Assembly: GCA_973895155.1 (NCBI GenBank)
Contig: OZ316897.1
Location: 6,138,001 to 6,202,000 of the forward strand
Direction of reading: 5' to 3'
Length of the DNA stretch: 64,000 nucleotides
Source of the DNA: Marsupella aquatica
Taxonomy: Eukaryota; Marchantiophyta
The notes beneath the pieces were generated by a model, which saw only the letters and a list, made by a program, of their open reading frames with translations, was not told the origin of the DNA and did no database searches. Positions 1 through 11,018 of this stretch are shown one piece after another. Within the stretch, counting starts at the first letter, position 1. Each line of letters starts with the position of its first letter. A program made the position numbers and the translations under genes.

Positions 1-2
1 AA

Positions 3-110
3 GCTAGTACGAGTTTAGAGACTCCTACTTCCCAGAAGCCGACGAGTCTGGTTGATGCTACACATGAGCCAGTTAGAGTAGAGGTAGAAGATGATTCTTC
101 AGTAGCTTAG
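3..110 (+). CDS. C-terminal end of an unrecognised reading frame
   Basis: An open frame enters from the left edge and stops at TAG 108-110. The 35 visible residues are rich in Ser, Thr, Glu and Val and end in an acidic stretch, with no recognisable domain. A second frame of similar Pro/Ser/Thr-rich composition ends with a stop near 492. Both lie outside the CACTA homology that starts near 643, so they probably belong to a different neighbouring element. Function unknown; it may not be translated. Confidence 0.2.
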   Translation, partial: ASTSLETPTSQKPTSLVDATHEPVRVEVEDDSSVA

Positions 111-132
111 TAGTTTTTGTTAGTTAGTTAGC

Positions 133-270
133 ATTTCCGGATCCGGCTAGGATCTAAATCCGGATTTAGTAGTAGAACCAAAAATCAATTTCCGGATTTT
201 GCCTTACACTCATTTCCGGATCTTCCTTTGTTATCATTTCCGGATTTTTGCCTCATACTCATTTCCGGAT
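133..270. repeat. Short tandem array with ATTTCCGGAT core
   Basis: The core ATTTCCGGA starts at 133, 188, 212, 236 and 261. The last four form a 24-25 bp tandem period with variable spacers such as TTTTGCCTTACACTC. A reversed core (ACCGGAAAT) follows near 303-311. The array separates the left-edge frame from the CACTA remnant and resembles subrepeats in an LTR or untranslated leader. Confidence 0.65.
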
Positions 271-642
271 TTTAATGACAGTTACTTTTTTTTCCCCATG
301 AAACCGGAAATGACACTTTGTCTTTTGGGATCTTTCCCCATTTTCCTCTAGCATCTTAAGTAGGATGACAGTTAACTTTCTTTTTCAGCTTTTCAGTTTA
401 TGTTGGAAGCCTCATAGCTCCTCCTCAGGTGCTCCTGTTGAGCCTGGACCTGTTAGGAGTAGAACTGGAACTCCTTCTCCTGTTGAGAAGTAAAGACCTT
501 AGTTGGTAAAGACCTTAGTTGGTAAGATCTTATTTGTTCTTTTCAGTACCAATTTGTTTTTCATTAACTCTTACAGGGAACGAATTTAGGACTTTAGAGG
601 TTAAAGTGTTATTTAACAATCTGACCATTCTACCATAGCCTA

Positions 643-1190
643 CAGGGTGACAAATGACTGTGGGCTCATCACTGTATTTGAGCAACAGAGCCACAATCAC
701 GATAGGGCCTAGATGGAGATGGGATATGTGGGAGAATTAGTTGACATATGGGCTCTGGACTAGCTGTGGGGCAGTGTCTAGTCCCGTGATTCTTATGAAA
801 GGTTCATGGGTGCGGTAGGATCCGCTTGGTAACAAGGCTACCATGAAGAGAGAAAATGACGGTTTCTTGCTTGCCAATTTCAGGGGGAAATTGCTCGAAT
901 GGTCTGAGCCATTTGTGTTTCCCAGTCAGGTGGAGCAAGCTTTCTTCCTGGATGTGGAAGACTCCCCAGGTTGGCATGTAGTGTGTCATAAACAGGCCAG
1001 ACAATGTCGGATGGAAGGATCAAACCTTGAGTTTCATTTACACTCTCATAGTGCCTTTGATCGTCGACATTCAGACCAAGTGCTTGTAGTTCATGATAGC
1101 GGGGACTTCATTCCTGTGACAAGGGTAGAGGCATTTGCTGAAGGAGAAGAATTCAGAGATGCAGATGCCAACAGTGTGCATGTGCCCTGA
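643..1190 (+). pseudogene. CACTA transposase C-terminus (DUF4216), degraded
   Basis: The clean frame 843-1190 (KRENDGFLLANFRGKLLEW, FVFPSQVEQAFFLDVE) matches the DUF4216 region of CACTA-1 at 27046-27732. Sequence from 647 (NDCGLITVFEQQ, MEMGYVGELVDIWALD) matches the preceding part but is broken by stops. DUF4216 is the C-terminal module of plant tnp2-type transposases; its biochemical role is unknown. Met at 843 is internal to the ancestral protein, so this is a fragment. The remainder of the transposase is missing upstream. Confidence 0.75.
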
Positions 1191-1280
1191 GTGATGTGAA
1201 TTGTTTGCATGGACATTAGTGAGGGGAAGGATGTGTAATAAAGTAATTGTCAAGCAACGTTAACAGAGATATATGGATGG

Positions 1281-1541
1281 ATGCCTGGTGATTGTGGTTG
1301 CATTGTGTTATACAGGGTGACCATAGATGACATGTTTTTGTGGTCCAGTAGGATGGAAGAGAGTGACACAAAGATGTGTGAGTATGAAAGGAAAGCTATG
1401 GAACATCGAGCATACGTGAATGCCAAAGTTGCAGAACTGGAAGCCTCCCTGAAAAAGATGTGGCTGGATTGTAAGGGAGCAATTCTCAACCACAACCCTC
1501 TACTAAGTTTGTGTGACATGAATAGTTCAATGTGGCACTGA
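1281..1541 (+). CDS. Small coiled-coil frame in CACTA-2
   Basis: An 86-residue frame with a probable coiled coil (ERKAMEHRAYVNAKVAELEA) lies between the DUF4216 remnant and the first exon of the TNPA-like gene. I found no counterpart in CACTA-1. It could be an exon of the second gene or a chance frame in an intron. No domain recognised. Confidence 0.25.
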   Translation: MPGDCGCIVLYRVTIDDMFLWSSRMEESDTKMCEYERKAMEHRAYVNAKVAELEASLKKMWLDCKGAILNHNPLLSLCDMNSSMWH

Positions 1542-1674
1542 AATTGTGACTGTATTCTCATATTGGAATGTTGCAAAACCACAGAAATTTCAAAGAAACG
1601 AAAGGAGTACGCAAGAAGGGTGACCTGGGCCTGTGCGTCGGAGTGAAAGGTTGAGCAAGAAGGTCGTACCTACA

Positions 1675-2498
1675 ATGGCAGAATGTGGAGATGACATGGA
1701 TCCAACATAGGTGGGTGTAGACACTAGACAAGAAGATGCAGATGATGAGTATTTTCCAGAGGAAATGGATGAGGATGGGGGTTATGAAGATGAATACATT
1801 GCAGAGCAGCCCCAAAAGAAATAGGTAAGTAGTTTTCCCGACAAGTAATTGAGTTAAACTCTAGATTTTTTTATAGGTTTGATATCTTCACTACACATAT
1901 GTACCTTGCTTAGTTTGTGACATTGTAGTTGGTGATGTGATGCAGCGTCCTGTCAGTTCTGCTTTGCCTGCAAAGCCTGTGCATGCACCAGGGGGCTGAC
2001 CTCTGATCAAGGTTGGCGAGGTGGTAGTAGTGGTAGATCCCAGGCTAGTGCCCAATACTATGGCACGGGGAAAAGTCAAGGTTATGCCCGTGGTAGAGGC
2101 AGAGCAGGTCCAAACCCACAGTCTTGTGGGTATGGACGTCCACCTCAACCATGGGGATGTAAGTATATCTATATGCCAGTTCTTTGTTAAGGCATGGCAC
2201 TTATGAAGTTCAGACTGCATATCAATTTTTGACATTGTTTGGGATGTATTGGATTCATACAACATGAAATTTTGTCCACCTACCAGTGCATGCAGATTCT
2301 GCCCAACCTGATTGGGCAAATGCTGGCAATGATCAGTTTCAATGTCCACAAGGACAGACATGGGTTGAACCAGGTTGGGAGGATGGTGGTGGGTCCTGGA
2401 ATCAACAAGGTTGGGAAGGTGGTGAAGGTAATTGGCAGGGATTTCAAAATACAATACCTACAAACGCTGGAAGAGAGGCAGGTAATGTCTGAAGTAGT
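1675..2498 (+). pseudogene. TNPA-like gene of CACTA-2, 5' exons (acidic, Gly/Trp-rich)
   Basis: An acidic exon starts at ATG 1675 and runs to 1824, where AG/GTAAGT looks like a splice donor. It has one internal stop and resembles the acidic Asp/Glu/Tyr exon of CACTA-1 at 26497-26868. It is followed by Gly/Arg-rich and Gly/Trp-rich segments; 2286-2492 reads VEPGWEDGGGSWNQQGWEGG. In En/Spm elements the second gene encodes a DNA-binding protein that recognises subterminal repeats; here I infer that role from position only. Confidence 0.5.
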
Positions 2499-2934
2499 TG
2501 CAATGGAAGAACTCATTCTATCTATAGTCCATTCATGTGGGTATATTCTGAACATGTACAATGATAGCAAATGTATGTGTGCAGGTTGGACAGTCAAACC
2601 ATCGACTCAAATATTTACTAATGCCCCTATGCAGATGCAGCACGGAAGGGGGGCAGGTATGTCAGTGAATGTTCACTTGTTTTCCTATAGTTTGTACTTA
2701 GTTTTCAGTACATATGTTTGCACATGCATACCTAGAAAGTGACAACATCCGGCCCCTGTACTAGGCTAGATAGGTGGTCCAGGGTCGCAACAATTCCAGA
2801 GTGCAGTCCTTGCAGGCAGGGCTACAAGTATATATGTTTGAAGAATTTTTGTTGAAGTGAAGCATTGAATGCTATCAACATTTAATCTGGTGTATGTAGA
2901 CCTTCTCAAGCATGAATGGCATTGTATTTTCCCA

Positions 2935-3503
2935 GGTGACTTTAGAACCCCAGGTAGGGTGAATCAGGGGGTGCCCATTACATCGCCTAGTACTACCAAG
3001 AGCAGTGCACAAGGGGAGGTGACAAAGAAAGGGACAGTAAAGTTGAATGAGAGACAATGGGTGGATGTTGAGTGTCCTCGCAAGAACCGATGACATGCTA
3101 ATTTGAAAGCTGAAGTATTGCGATGGTTAGATGTGAGTGTTATTAATTTTTAAAAACAACATCCAAAAGATTGGAAGACTGTATGTGAAATTGTTGTTGC
3201 CAAATGGAATTATGTGAGCAGTGATGATGGCATGGACATAGGTTGCCTACAAAGTACAGCAGGTAAAATCATCAAGCAAGAGAGATGGAGAATGCATATA
3301 TAAGGCTTGGAAGGAAGGTGGGGAGAAGCCAGATATGCCTCCACCAGCAAGTTGTGATCATGATAAAGTGGGCAAGGTTACTAGCTTATTTTGTGACAGA
3401 TGTTGCGAAAAAGAAGAGTTCCCAGATGACCAAGGCCAGGTTGAGTGTTCAGAACCCTAATCTGGCACGAAGGACCAGCACTGCACCGCAAAACGCTTGG
3501 TAA
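2935..3503 (+). pseudogene. TNPA-like gene of CACTA-2, helical DNA-binding segment, broken
   Basis: Pieces in changing frames match CACTA-1 25537-26163 in order: a WVD..CPRKNR segment, then LKAEVLRWLDVSV, then HPKDWKTVCEIVVAKWNYV, IIKQERW, and MPPPASCDHDK. The CACTA-1 partner reads NRWHSDLRGEVLHWLDLSI. The pattern resembles plant transposase Transposase_24 / trihelix-like domains. Several in-frame stops (after KNR, after VINF, after RMHI) make this copy non-coding. Confidence 0.6.
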
Positions 3504-4147
3504 GAATCAATGGTTAATTATGTAATTCATGCTACACTATGTCCTATTCACTTTGTATTTGAGTGTACGTTCATTGGAAAATGATAACCTATGTTTGTCA
3601 TGCATGTGCAGAAAGCCCAATTGGGGCAAAGCCCTTCAAAAGAAGAGTTGAGGGCTAAATTGTGAACAACAGGGCATGTGAGGCATCTGAATCCTCCAAG
3701 CACGTAAGTTAAATGAGTTCTAATTGGTAATTGAATGACCTGCGTTGAATTTGAGGTGTACACATATCATTGATTGTGCATATATTGCCCAACATTTCAT
3801 ATGTCAGAGTGATTCACTATTGCCCTGCGTCATGTAGGGAGGTGGATCTTCACTTACGGAGATAAGTGATCATTTGAAGGCTGTGGAAACTTGTTTTCCA
3901 GAGATCAATGAACGTTTGAATTCATTGACTGACTTGTTCCATGTGAACTTCAAGACATTAATGGAAGCCGTTGTGTTGGTGAGAGATAAAATTGATAAAT
4001 TCCAATTCTACAAGAGTTCCACCATCACCACTTGAGGTGGCAAAGTCTATGCACTCTTCTGGCATGCCAACTCTAGGCTTGAAGGTAAGGCCCTTATAAC
4101 TTTGTGGGATATGATTATAAAATCTATTGTTTGTATTGAGATAGTGT

Positions 4148-5041
4148 TTGAATGTGTTATTTTTAGTAACATATATTGTTGTTGTGCCCATAGAGAACAA
4201 GACAGGTGCTGTAGAGAAGAAGTATGATCACCTGGTAAAGAGTTGCTGCAATTTAGAGGCAACAAAGTTGCAATCTGTACATGCAACTAATCTGACAGAG
4301 GGCAGTCAACCATGTTTCGTTGAGGATGAGATTGACAAGGGATTGAATGATATCAATGTTGGGGCAAAGGAGGATATCAGCAAGCGTGACAATGATACCA
4401 TTGAGCCAGATTCATGTGATGTGGAGCAAGGTTTGTGCTATGTAGATCTTGATCCCATTGCAAAGATAAATGATTTGCAGAATGTGTCATTGTCAATGAT
4501 AGGTGTGCCTCTTGTTGCGATAAATCCAACCAAAGAGTTAGTTGGTATGGCACTCCCAGGTGAGGAACCTGCTACTCTGATAGTCTCAACAAAGGAACCT
4601 ATTGAGCCTAGCTTCACTACTGTGAAGAGAGGGAGCATGTGCACACGAAGCAAGTCTACTGGGAGCAGAGCCACGTCAAAGGTTTCATACAAACCTCCAA
4701 GATCGGTGCTGGCAGAAACATCTAAGGTGGATGTCAGGAAGGTACCTAATGTAGAGGGACAAAGTGGCTTGTTAGATGTTGATGAAAGTGGAACACGAGT
4801 AAGATTTGGCAAAATGCAAGTCAGTTCTACAACGTTCTATGGCAAGAGGATCTCACCAGGTTATTCAGTAGTGTTAATCACGTTACTAGTGAAACCTAAA
4901 GCTGTCTTTCCCATTCTAAACACAAATGATGATCCTTCTCAAAAGACACTTGGAGATACTGTAGGTTCTTCAAATGGTATTATGGCCAAACACTTACATA
5001 GAGGATCCATAACTCTGGTTCAGGTCATTATTTGTTTATAA
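4148..5041 (+). CDS. TNPA-like gene of CACTA-2, C-terminal exon
   Basis: This is the longest open frame in CACTA-2 (297 residues). Its first part is acidic and unremarkable. From about 4680 it aligns with the CACTA-1 C-terminal exon 23733-24326: YKPPR followed by a divergent stretch, then ISPGYSVVLITLLV and a DDPSQKTLGDTVGSSNG block against DDPPQEIIADAVGS in CACTA-1. A probable intron ends in CATAG just before codon ENK (4192), so the frame before that may be intron read-through. Met 4148 is therefore not a confident start. Nothing shows that it is expressed. Confidence 0.5.
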   Translation: MNVLFLVTYIVVVPIENKTGAVEKKYDHLVKSCCNLEATKLQSVHATNLTEGSQPCFVEDEIDKGLNDINVGAKEDISKRDNDTIEPDSCDVEQGLCYVDLDPIAKINDLQNVSLSMIGVPLVAINPTKELVGMALPGEEPATLIVSTKEPIEPSFTTVKRGSMCTRSKSTGSRATSKVSYKPPRSVLAETSKVDVRKVPNVEGQSGLLDVDESGTRVRFGKMQVSSTTFYGKRISPGYSVVLITLLVKPKAVFPILNTNDDPSQKTLGDTVGSSNGIMAKHLHRGSITLVQVIICL

Positions 5042-5157
5042 TTTTAGTCATGCTTTGTAGATTAAAGAATTCAAGAAGCAATGCGCAATCATGTTTGATA
5101 ATTGATAGTAATCAGCATGCCATTGGTTCTTGACTCTCTTTATACCCATATGTGACT

Positions 5158-5195
5158 GGAGTCTAGCCTTCTGTATCATCATAAGGCTAGACTCC
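5158..5195. repeat. Perfect 13-bp stem-loop near the CACTA-2 end
   Basis: GGAGTCTAGCCTT (5158-5170) and AAGGCTAGACTCC (5183-5195) are exact reverse complements with a 12-nt loop. It lies in the subterminal region, where GAGTC/GACTC words recur (5140-5345), like the AGTC words of the CACTA-1 ends. Probably part of the subterminal repeat array bound by the element's own protein. Confidence 0.7.
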
Positions 5196-5360
5196 ATGAT
5201 GGACTCCATTGATTGGATCGTGAGTTTCTGTATCAATAGTGACTTCTATTTTTTGGTCTCAACTTTTGCAACTCCAAGGGTCAAAGCTTGGGTCACGTCA
5301 CGTTGAGTCACAATGAAATCACATAAGCCAAAAGGAGTCACATATTGCAGTCTCAGATTA

Positions 5361-5378
5361 CTTCGGATTCTTCTAGTG
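5361..5378. repeat. Right terminal inverted repeat of CACTA-2
   Basis: The sequence ends ...GGATTCTTCTAGTG. Its reverse complement CACTAGAAGAATCCG matches the CACTA-1 terminus CACTAGTAGAAACCG at 13 of 15 positions. The three following bases are GGT; the partner duplication cannot be checked because the left end is missing. Confidence 0.7.
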
Positions 5379-8300
5379 GGTGCGGGACAGTGGCGCTCTG
5401 TAAGCTTGGGTTAAGCTACTGCTAGCTCAGAGGACAGGTCAGGAGATGCCTCTTACAAAGGCGGCTCTAGGCCGCGACAGGACAAGAAGACAACCCCAAG
5501 CTAGGATGGCAGCATAATACAAGTGAGGGTAGTTGAGACTGGGGCGGTGAGTCAATGACGGTGGACAGTAGGGTGACAGTGTGCATCTCTTTGTGACTTT
5601 TAGCGGTAGACCAGTCCTGCCACTAGGCAGGCACCTAGTCGAAATAAAATTAGGAGGAGAAGATGCGGATTAGCAACCCAATAGATAGAATTAGGAGGAG
5701 ACTTGATTAGGACTTAGAGTAAAATGCTAACTAATCAAAGTAGTATAGGATATTAGATTCTAGGGATGGGAGTCGATGCAAGTCAACTCCAAAGTACTGG
5801 CAGTCAACTACTACAGTTTGAAGGTATGAAGTACTTTTGAAGGTAGGAACTAGTTAGTGAATTAGGCAGCGACTGCTTGCCTCCGATGCTCACTTAACAT
5901 CAACGAAGATATCATGCATTGCTTGTGGGCCTGCCCCCAATCTGCGTCTGTGCGACAATGGGCACTGGTCCCGGCACTGGTCTCATTCATCTGCTCACAC
6001 CGGGCCCCTAACCTGACCCTGCCTCGGGCATCGTTGGGAGTCCCAATCGCGAGTCCCCCGCGATCTTACGAGCGAGCTCTGCTACAGGTTGGAACATCAT
6101 TCGGGCAACTATCTGCTGGAACATCTGGGACGCAAGGTTCTGTTCCTTGCACAGCCGCATCGATCATTGCTAAAGCTTGGTAGAGAATTAAATTGTACTT
6201 ACACATTGAATCGTGGAAGCTGGGGCGCCGGCTCGGCCCTAAGATTGATAATGGCTCCTTGACTGTTGATACAACCGTCCTTAGGTATGTTAGAGAAACT
6301 GAACGACTCAAACAAGATTATTGGTCCCGGAATGGGCGGCTGGAGACTGCTCTATCTCCTCAACCCCCGTGAGCCCAATGTAAATCGTTTGTTTAGATAA
6401 TGGTCCGGGTAATGGTCCCAGTTAGTCTCCTCAGGTTCGCATGCCATATTAATCTTTGAACTCTCTTGCTGTGCTCCTCTAGGGTTGCATTTCTGATTTA
6501 ACATTGGACATCTGTTTGCTCCCGGTTTTGCTCCCTGGCCCCCAGGTTTGATGCTCACGAAAGTTTTAGTTTAACGCAAAAAAGAAGAAGACAGTACTTT
6601 TGTGACAGGATGGTAAGGAGTCCATCCAAGTTTTCACGAAGGTTGGTGTCTGTGCTTTTCTTTTGTGCAGGAGCTGTAATGTTGGGGTAATCGTTGGCCA
6701 GGATAGAAATCGTGCGATCGGTACCACAACAGAGAATACAGCCGTCAATTCGTTCCTGCATGGAGTAACCTGTCTAGTGGAGAAACTGCCAGGTAGACAC
6801 TCCGTGGTGCTCCGATAGACGTGCCACGTCTGCCCGTGCTTACTGCAGTTGGTGGATTGCAACAGTGCTCTTTATTTTGTTACTCACTAGGATAGACTGA
6901 GGCTGGTCAGATCTGACCTTTCTATGTTGCCACCATTGGCTATTCTTATGCCCGCTTTGGATTTATTGCTCGGAAAAGTGTTGACTTTGAGGCAAAAGAA
7001 GCTGCCAGGAATTCCCTTTAGCAGTTGAGCTGCCACTCCACGTGGGGAGCTCCCCCACCCCAATCCCGTCAAGAACAAAGTCTAGTTCTGACCAGGAAAG
7101 TTTTAGAAGCCGCTCGAAAGGAGGATAAGCACATTGCTGTGTGAGTGAATTTCGCGATTAATTTCAGCATTTCCTTTCAAGAAAGAAAGAAAAAAGGATC
7201 GGCGCCGGCAGGCCATACGTGCAACAGGTAGTCAAGTCTCTCTCGCTGGTGATTCCTCGACCTTCAACTTACTGCAGCCGTGACAGGTACAATATCTCTT
7301 TAAGTAACAGGCTTGCCACCTGCAAGTCTCGTCATCATGGCAGACCGAGTCTGACGGTTGTAGTAAGATACTCTGTAGGTACGCTAGACTGATTTTTCCT
7401 TAGAACTTGGGGAACCAGCTAGATCGGCGATTAAGCAAAGGTCGAAGGATCCAGAAATCTTATTCCAAAGTCAAGTCCAAAATGCATAGAAAGTCAAAGC
7501 CTCTGCGAGTCAAGCTCAAGTCGTACCAAACGATTTGACTCGGGTCATTATTGAAACTATTATGGAAGACTTCACCGAGTCGAAAGTGACGTCGTTTCAT
7601 GCTAGTTCCTTATCTCTACCTTGGAATGGATCGACTCCTGCTACTCGATCGTCTCCGCTGATTGAAAACGATCGAGCAGAAGGTGACATATTGGCAATTC
7701 TGATCGATGATGCATTGCAATCTAATGAATGCAAGCGCAGCTAAGCTGAGCTGCCTGAGGCCACCAGGTGAATAACTCCAGTGAACTCAATGAGCAGATT
7801 TACTAAGGAGTAGTATACCCAGCAATACTTCCACCACTACACCCCACACACATACCCTCCACGTACACCCCTTGCATGTGGAGGGATTGAAGCTGGGCCG
7901 AGGTATGCAGGTTGGGTCAATCGCCATTTCGTCCATTCAAACAATATTTGGGCACTACGGCAGTATTTCATGGATTAATTGCATGGCAATTGTACCTCGC
8001 ATGCAACCTCTATCGGTCATGAAAAGCATTATTAGGAGTCTCGGCGATGGAAGCAGCCTGAGAGATTTTATATTTAATGAATGACTGAGATTCATTGGCT
8101 ACCCTGCATATATGTCTCAGATTGACAACAGATTGACTCTTCAAACAATGTATTTACAGTTGCCATAGTTGAATTGGCAAGGAGGAATCGGTTTGACTTT
8201 GGACCCGGTCTCTCGCTTTCTTGTTGAAAACCAAGTCTGAAGCAACCCAGTACAGCAGTTGTAATCAGTTTCTATAACCTAACCGCGTAAAAGGATATCC

Positions 8301-10870
8301 ACTTTTCGGTGTTCAACCGCAAATGTCAGTTATTGAGCTTCCGGGAAAAAGAGGAGCATTGTGTTCCAGGCCGGCGAGTCGCATGACAGACCCAACCACG
8401 AGGGACGAGCACAATAGTATTGTGGTGACAGAAATTAATCCAAATCGTGAGACCAAATTCATGAAGCTCCAGGAGCACATGCATGAGGCACGGCCAGCTG
8501 TCAAGTGATGCGGTCAAACTGAACTGATCATACCGGACTATCAAGTGACTGCCTTCAGCTAGCGCGACTCATCATTCATGAAAATTGTAACTGATGAGTT
8601 TTGCTTGTTGTGACACACTCTCCTGTGCCAAGAATTTTGGAAAGGGACCTCTAGGGGTCCATAAAAATAATCACACTCTCATAGAGTGAATTGAACGTGA
8701 AATAGAACCTTGACATGCCAGGCCGGTAACAAAAGGTCAAGCCGTCTCAAGCCATACCACAGCAATAGTCCAGGGCAATGCGACTATGAGGCTGGGAATA
8801 TAGGACAATAGCAAGTAAGGTACACTAAATCATTGATGGATGGTGGCGCGGTCTACCCCTATCTTGAAGTACCAGCATCAGATCAAGACTCCCACCTTCT
8901 TGGACAAGCCACAGTTCTGACTTGTCCAGCTTCTAGAGCCTCTTGGTCCACGGTCCTTCTTGACTTCCTTTTGACCATGTCATCCATTCGCTTGCGAAGG
9001 AGGAGTTCAGTCGTCGAGCAACGCCTAATTTACGGCGATGCCTGCGGACCCTAACGACCCACCCACCTCCTCATTGGATTTCAGGTGCTCATACTCCTAT
9101 AAAGACCGTTCTAACTTGCTAGTTAGAAGAATAGGTTAAGCGTTCACTGCTCCGGATAGACTTACCCGCTCGGCAAATGCGTAGTCATTCGTGATTTATT
9201 TGAGTGCCTACGGATTGATTTGCAGGATCGTTTCCATCCGTTAGATTCTGACAGCCCAGCAAAATCTCTTGAAGGATTTCAATCCTTTTTGTCTGCTGGT
9301 CGTGAGATTTTGTTATCAACGTATGCCGATCCCATCATGCCCTGTTCGTTTCAACTGCGCTCAGCCATGGTTCTAGGCTAACATTTTGTGATGGATGACG
9401 CTACAGGTATCGATCGGTCTGGTATAGATGGACGTCATCAGTTGCGAGTTAACCTTACTAGGGCCAGCAAATGGAGCTGCAGAATGAGTTTTTGATTGAT
9501 TTATGTTCTGAGTGACTGAAATACTGCAACTCAGTCATTGCGCTTTACTGTCTCCAAGCAATTCTAACCGACCTGCCTAGCCGGCTCCAATAGGCCATCT
9601 TCCTCGCTGAAGACACTCAACTCAATGTGTAAGTAGCTAGCCTTGTCAACAGCTACCACTGCCAATCTCAAGCAGCAAACTCATTAAGAGGATGTCAAGC
9701 CAAGGCATAGTCGGCATAGGTACCTGAACCTTGGGCTCAAATTCGAAGTCCACGATAGATGCTGCTCATGCCAACTATGCCTGGGTTAGACTCTCTGTTA
9801 ACAACTCGAGTCAGACAGTGGATCCTGCACGGGATCCTGCAGAGCAATCGTATTTACGTAAGGGGCATCTCTAATGCGTGGGAGCCGGTCACTCGGAAAT
9901 ATACAGGCTACCAAGTAAGACTGCTGACGGGCTAGAATTATTTTTTCTCCTAAAATCTCAAGCAGCAGTCAAATCTGAAGATCGTGAAAGATTGTCCGGT
10001 TAGGGTAGTGGGGATCAGGAAGCCTTCGATTTTGATAGTACTTTGCAGATTCCTTATCCCCGTACTAGGAAGCCCTTCTTAAACATTCCGCATTCCTGTT
10101 GGTAACTTGTGGATTCTTGCAGATGGGATGAGCTTGTCCGACGTACCCAACTTCAACATAAGCTGCCCCTGGTTTCCTGATTTTTCGACCCTGGTCATGC
10201 CCACCTGCAATCTATTTTGTACAGTATAAACCTCAACGAATGTGTCCTCAATTATTCTGACTTGTTCGTCTCCATTGGAGGGGGAAATCTATCGTCATAG
10301 CAACAGTTACCATTCATGACATTTTGTAACGCGTTTCACAATTGAGAACGTATTATTGGAAGGTTAATAATTTCAAGCTGCGTTTCCGACCTGTGTCGCA
10401 CTGCCTTACCGTTACTCTTAAAAACCATCAAGTACGGACATTTTGCAAGTTTGGTCACTATTTAACTAACCCAATATGATATTGTACGGTTTCGCGATTT
10501 GTTTGGAAACTTCCAGGATAGGAAAGTGCGTAAATGGTTCGCGGTGCGCCACATGAGTTTCGATTGACACTCTGTTGAGATGCGGGATTGAGTCGATCCA
10601 ATGATCGGGAATAATCAAACTGAGAGTCCAATCTTATGGACGAATAGCTCCTGGAGAGTGCGCCGAGTTGGGTAATGGTCGGCATGTGCAAGTCCATGTC
10701 GTTCAGCTGGGGCAGCGTGATGTAAGTTGGAACTGCTCATGCCGACAAATTCCCAGACCTGGCACACTTTCCATGGTTTTCTAAACGCCAAGTTCAATCT
10801 CGATATAAAGATATTTCTACTGTGGGCACTGTGGAGGGTTTCTTTCCACACATCGCGAGCTTTTCTGTCG
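5379..10870. other. Gene-poor spacer, nothing recognised
   Basis: About 5.5 kb with only short frames (at most 98 codons), none with a recognisable domain or repeat partner in this window. No tRNA, rRNA or LTR structure was found. Minor marks are a small inverted repeat around 7855-7885 (CCCTCCAC / GTGGAGGG) and CACTCTCATAGAGTG near 8671. It lies downstream of the methyltransferase gene, 3' to its stop, and appears free of recognisable transposon proteins. Confidence 0.5.
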
Positions 10871-11018
10871 CACCTCCGACGAAGCATAAAATCAAAGCGT
10901 GGTAAGAACACGACCAATAACGAGCGTAATGTGGGCCCTGTCACACCTCCGACGAAGCATAAAATCAAAGCGTGATAAGAACACGACCAATAACGAGCGT
11001 AACCAATAACGAGCGTAA
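10871..11018. repeat. 73-bp direct repeat plus 16-bp tandem unit
   Basis: CACCTCCGACGAAGCATAAA starts at 10871 and again at 10944; the two copies, 73 bp apart, are nearly identical. Inside the second copy, CCAATAACGAGCGTAA is itself duplicated (10987-11002 and 11003-11018). This looks like a recent local duplication. A minus-strand frame across it (10615-10968) is probably fortuitous. Confidence 0.85.

Larger units (their letters stand above)
643..5378 (+). mobile_element. CACTA-2: 3' part of an En/Spm (CACTA) transposon
   Basis: The sequence from about 643 is colinear with the 3' half of CACTA-1 (22907-40179, opposite strand): the transposase C-terminal DUF4216 region, then the exons of the second (TNPA-like) gene. 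The right end CTTCGGATTCTTCTAGTG (5361-5378) reads in reverse as CACTAGAAGAATCCG, close to the CACTA-1 terminus CACTAGTAGAAACCG. The 5' half (tnp2 core, DUF4218) is absent; homology begins abruptly near 643, so the copy is truncated or recombined there. All genes carry stops, and protein identity to CACTA-1 is only partial, so this is an older or different subfamily. Confidence 0.8.

Noticed and set aside
133-270. CRISPR-like appearance of regularly spaced ATTTCCGGAT
   Set aside because: Units are too short and the spacers are related to each other; the setting is a plant nuclear genome.
8983-9054. Protein-like stretch SSVVEQRL, often seen as a shadow of tRNA genes
   Set aside because: I could not fold a tRNA cloverleaf there and no B-box-like GGTTCGANTCC was seen; treated as chance.
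10615-10968. 117-codon minus-strand frame
   Set aside because: It runs across the tandem duplication and repeats the same residues; no domain, so probably fortuitous.
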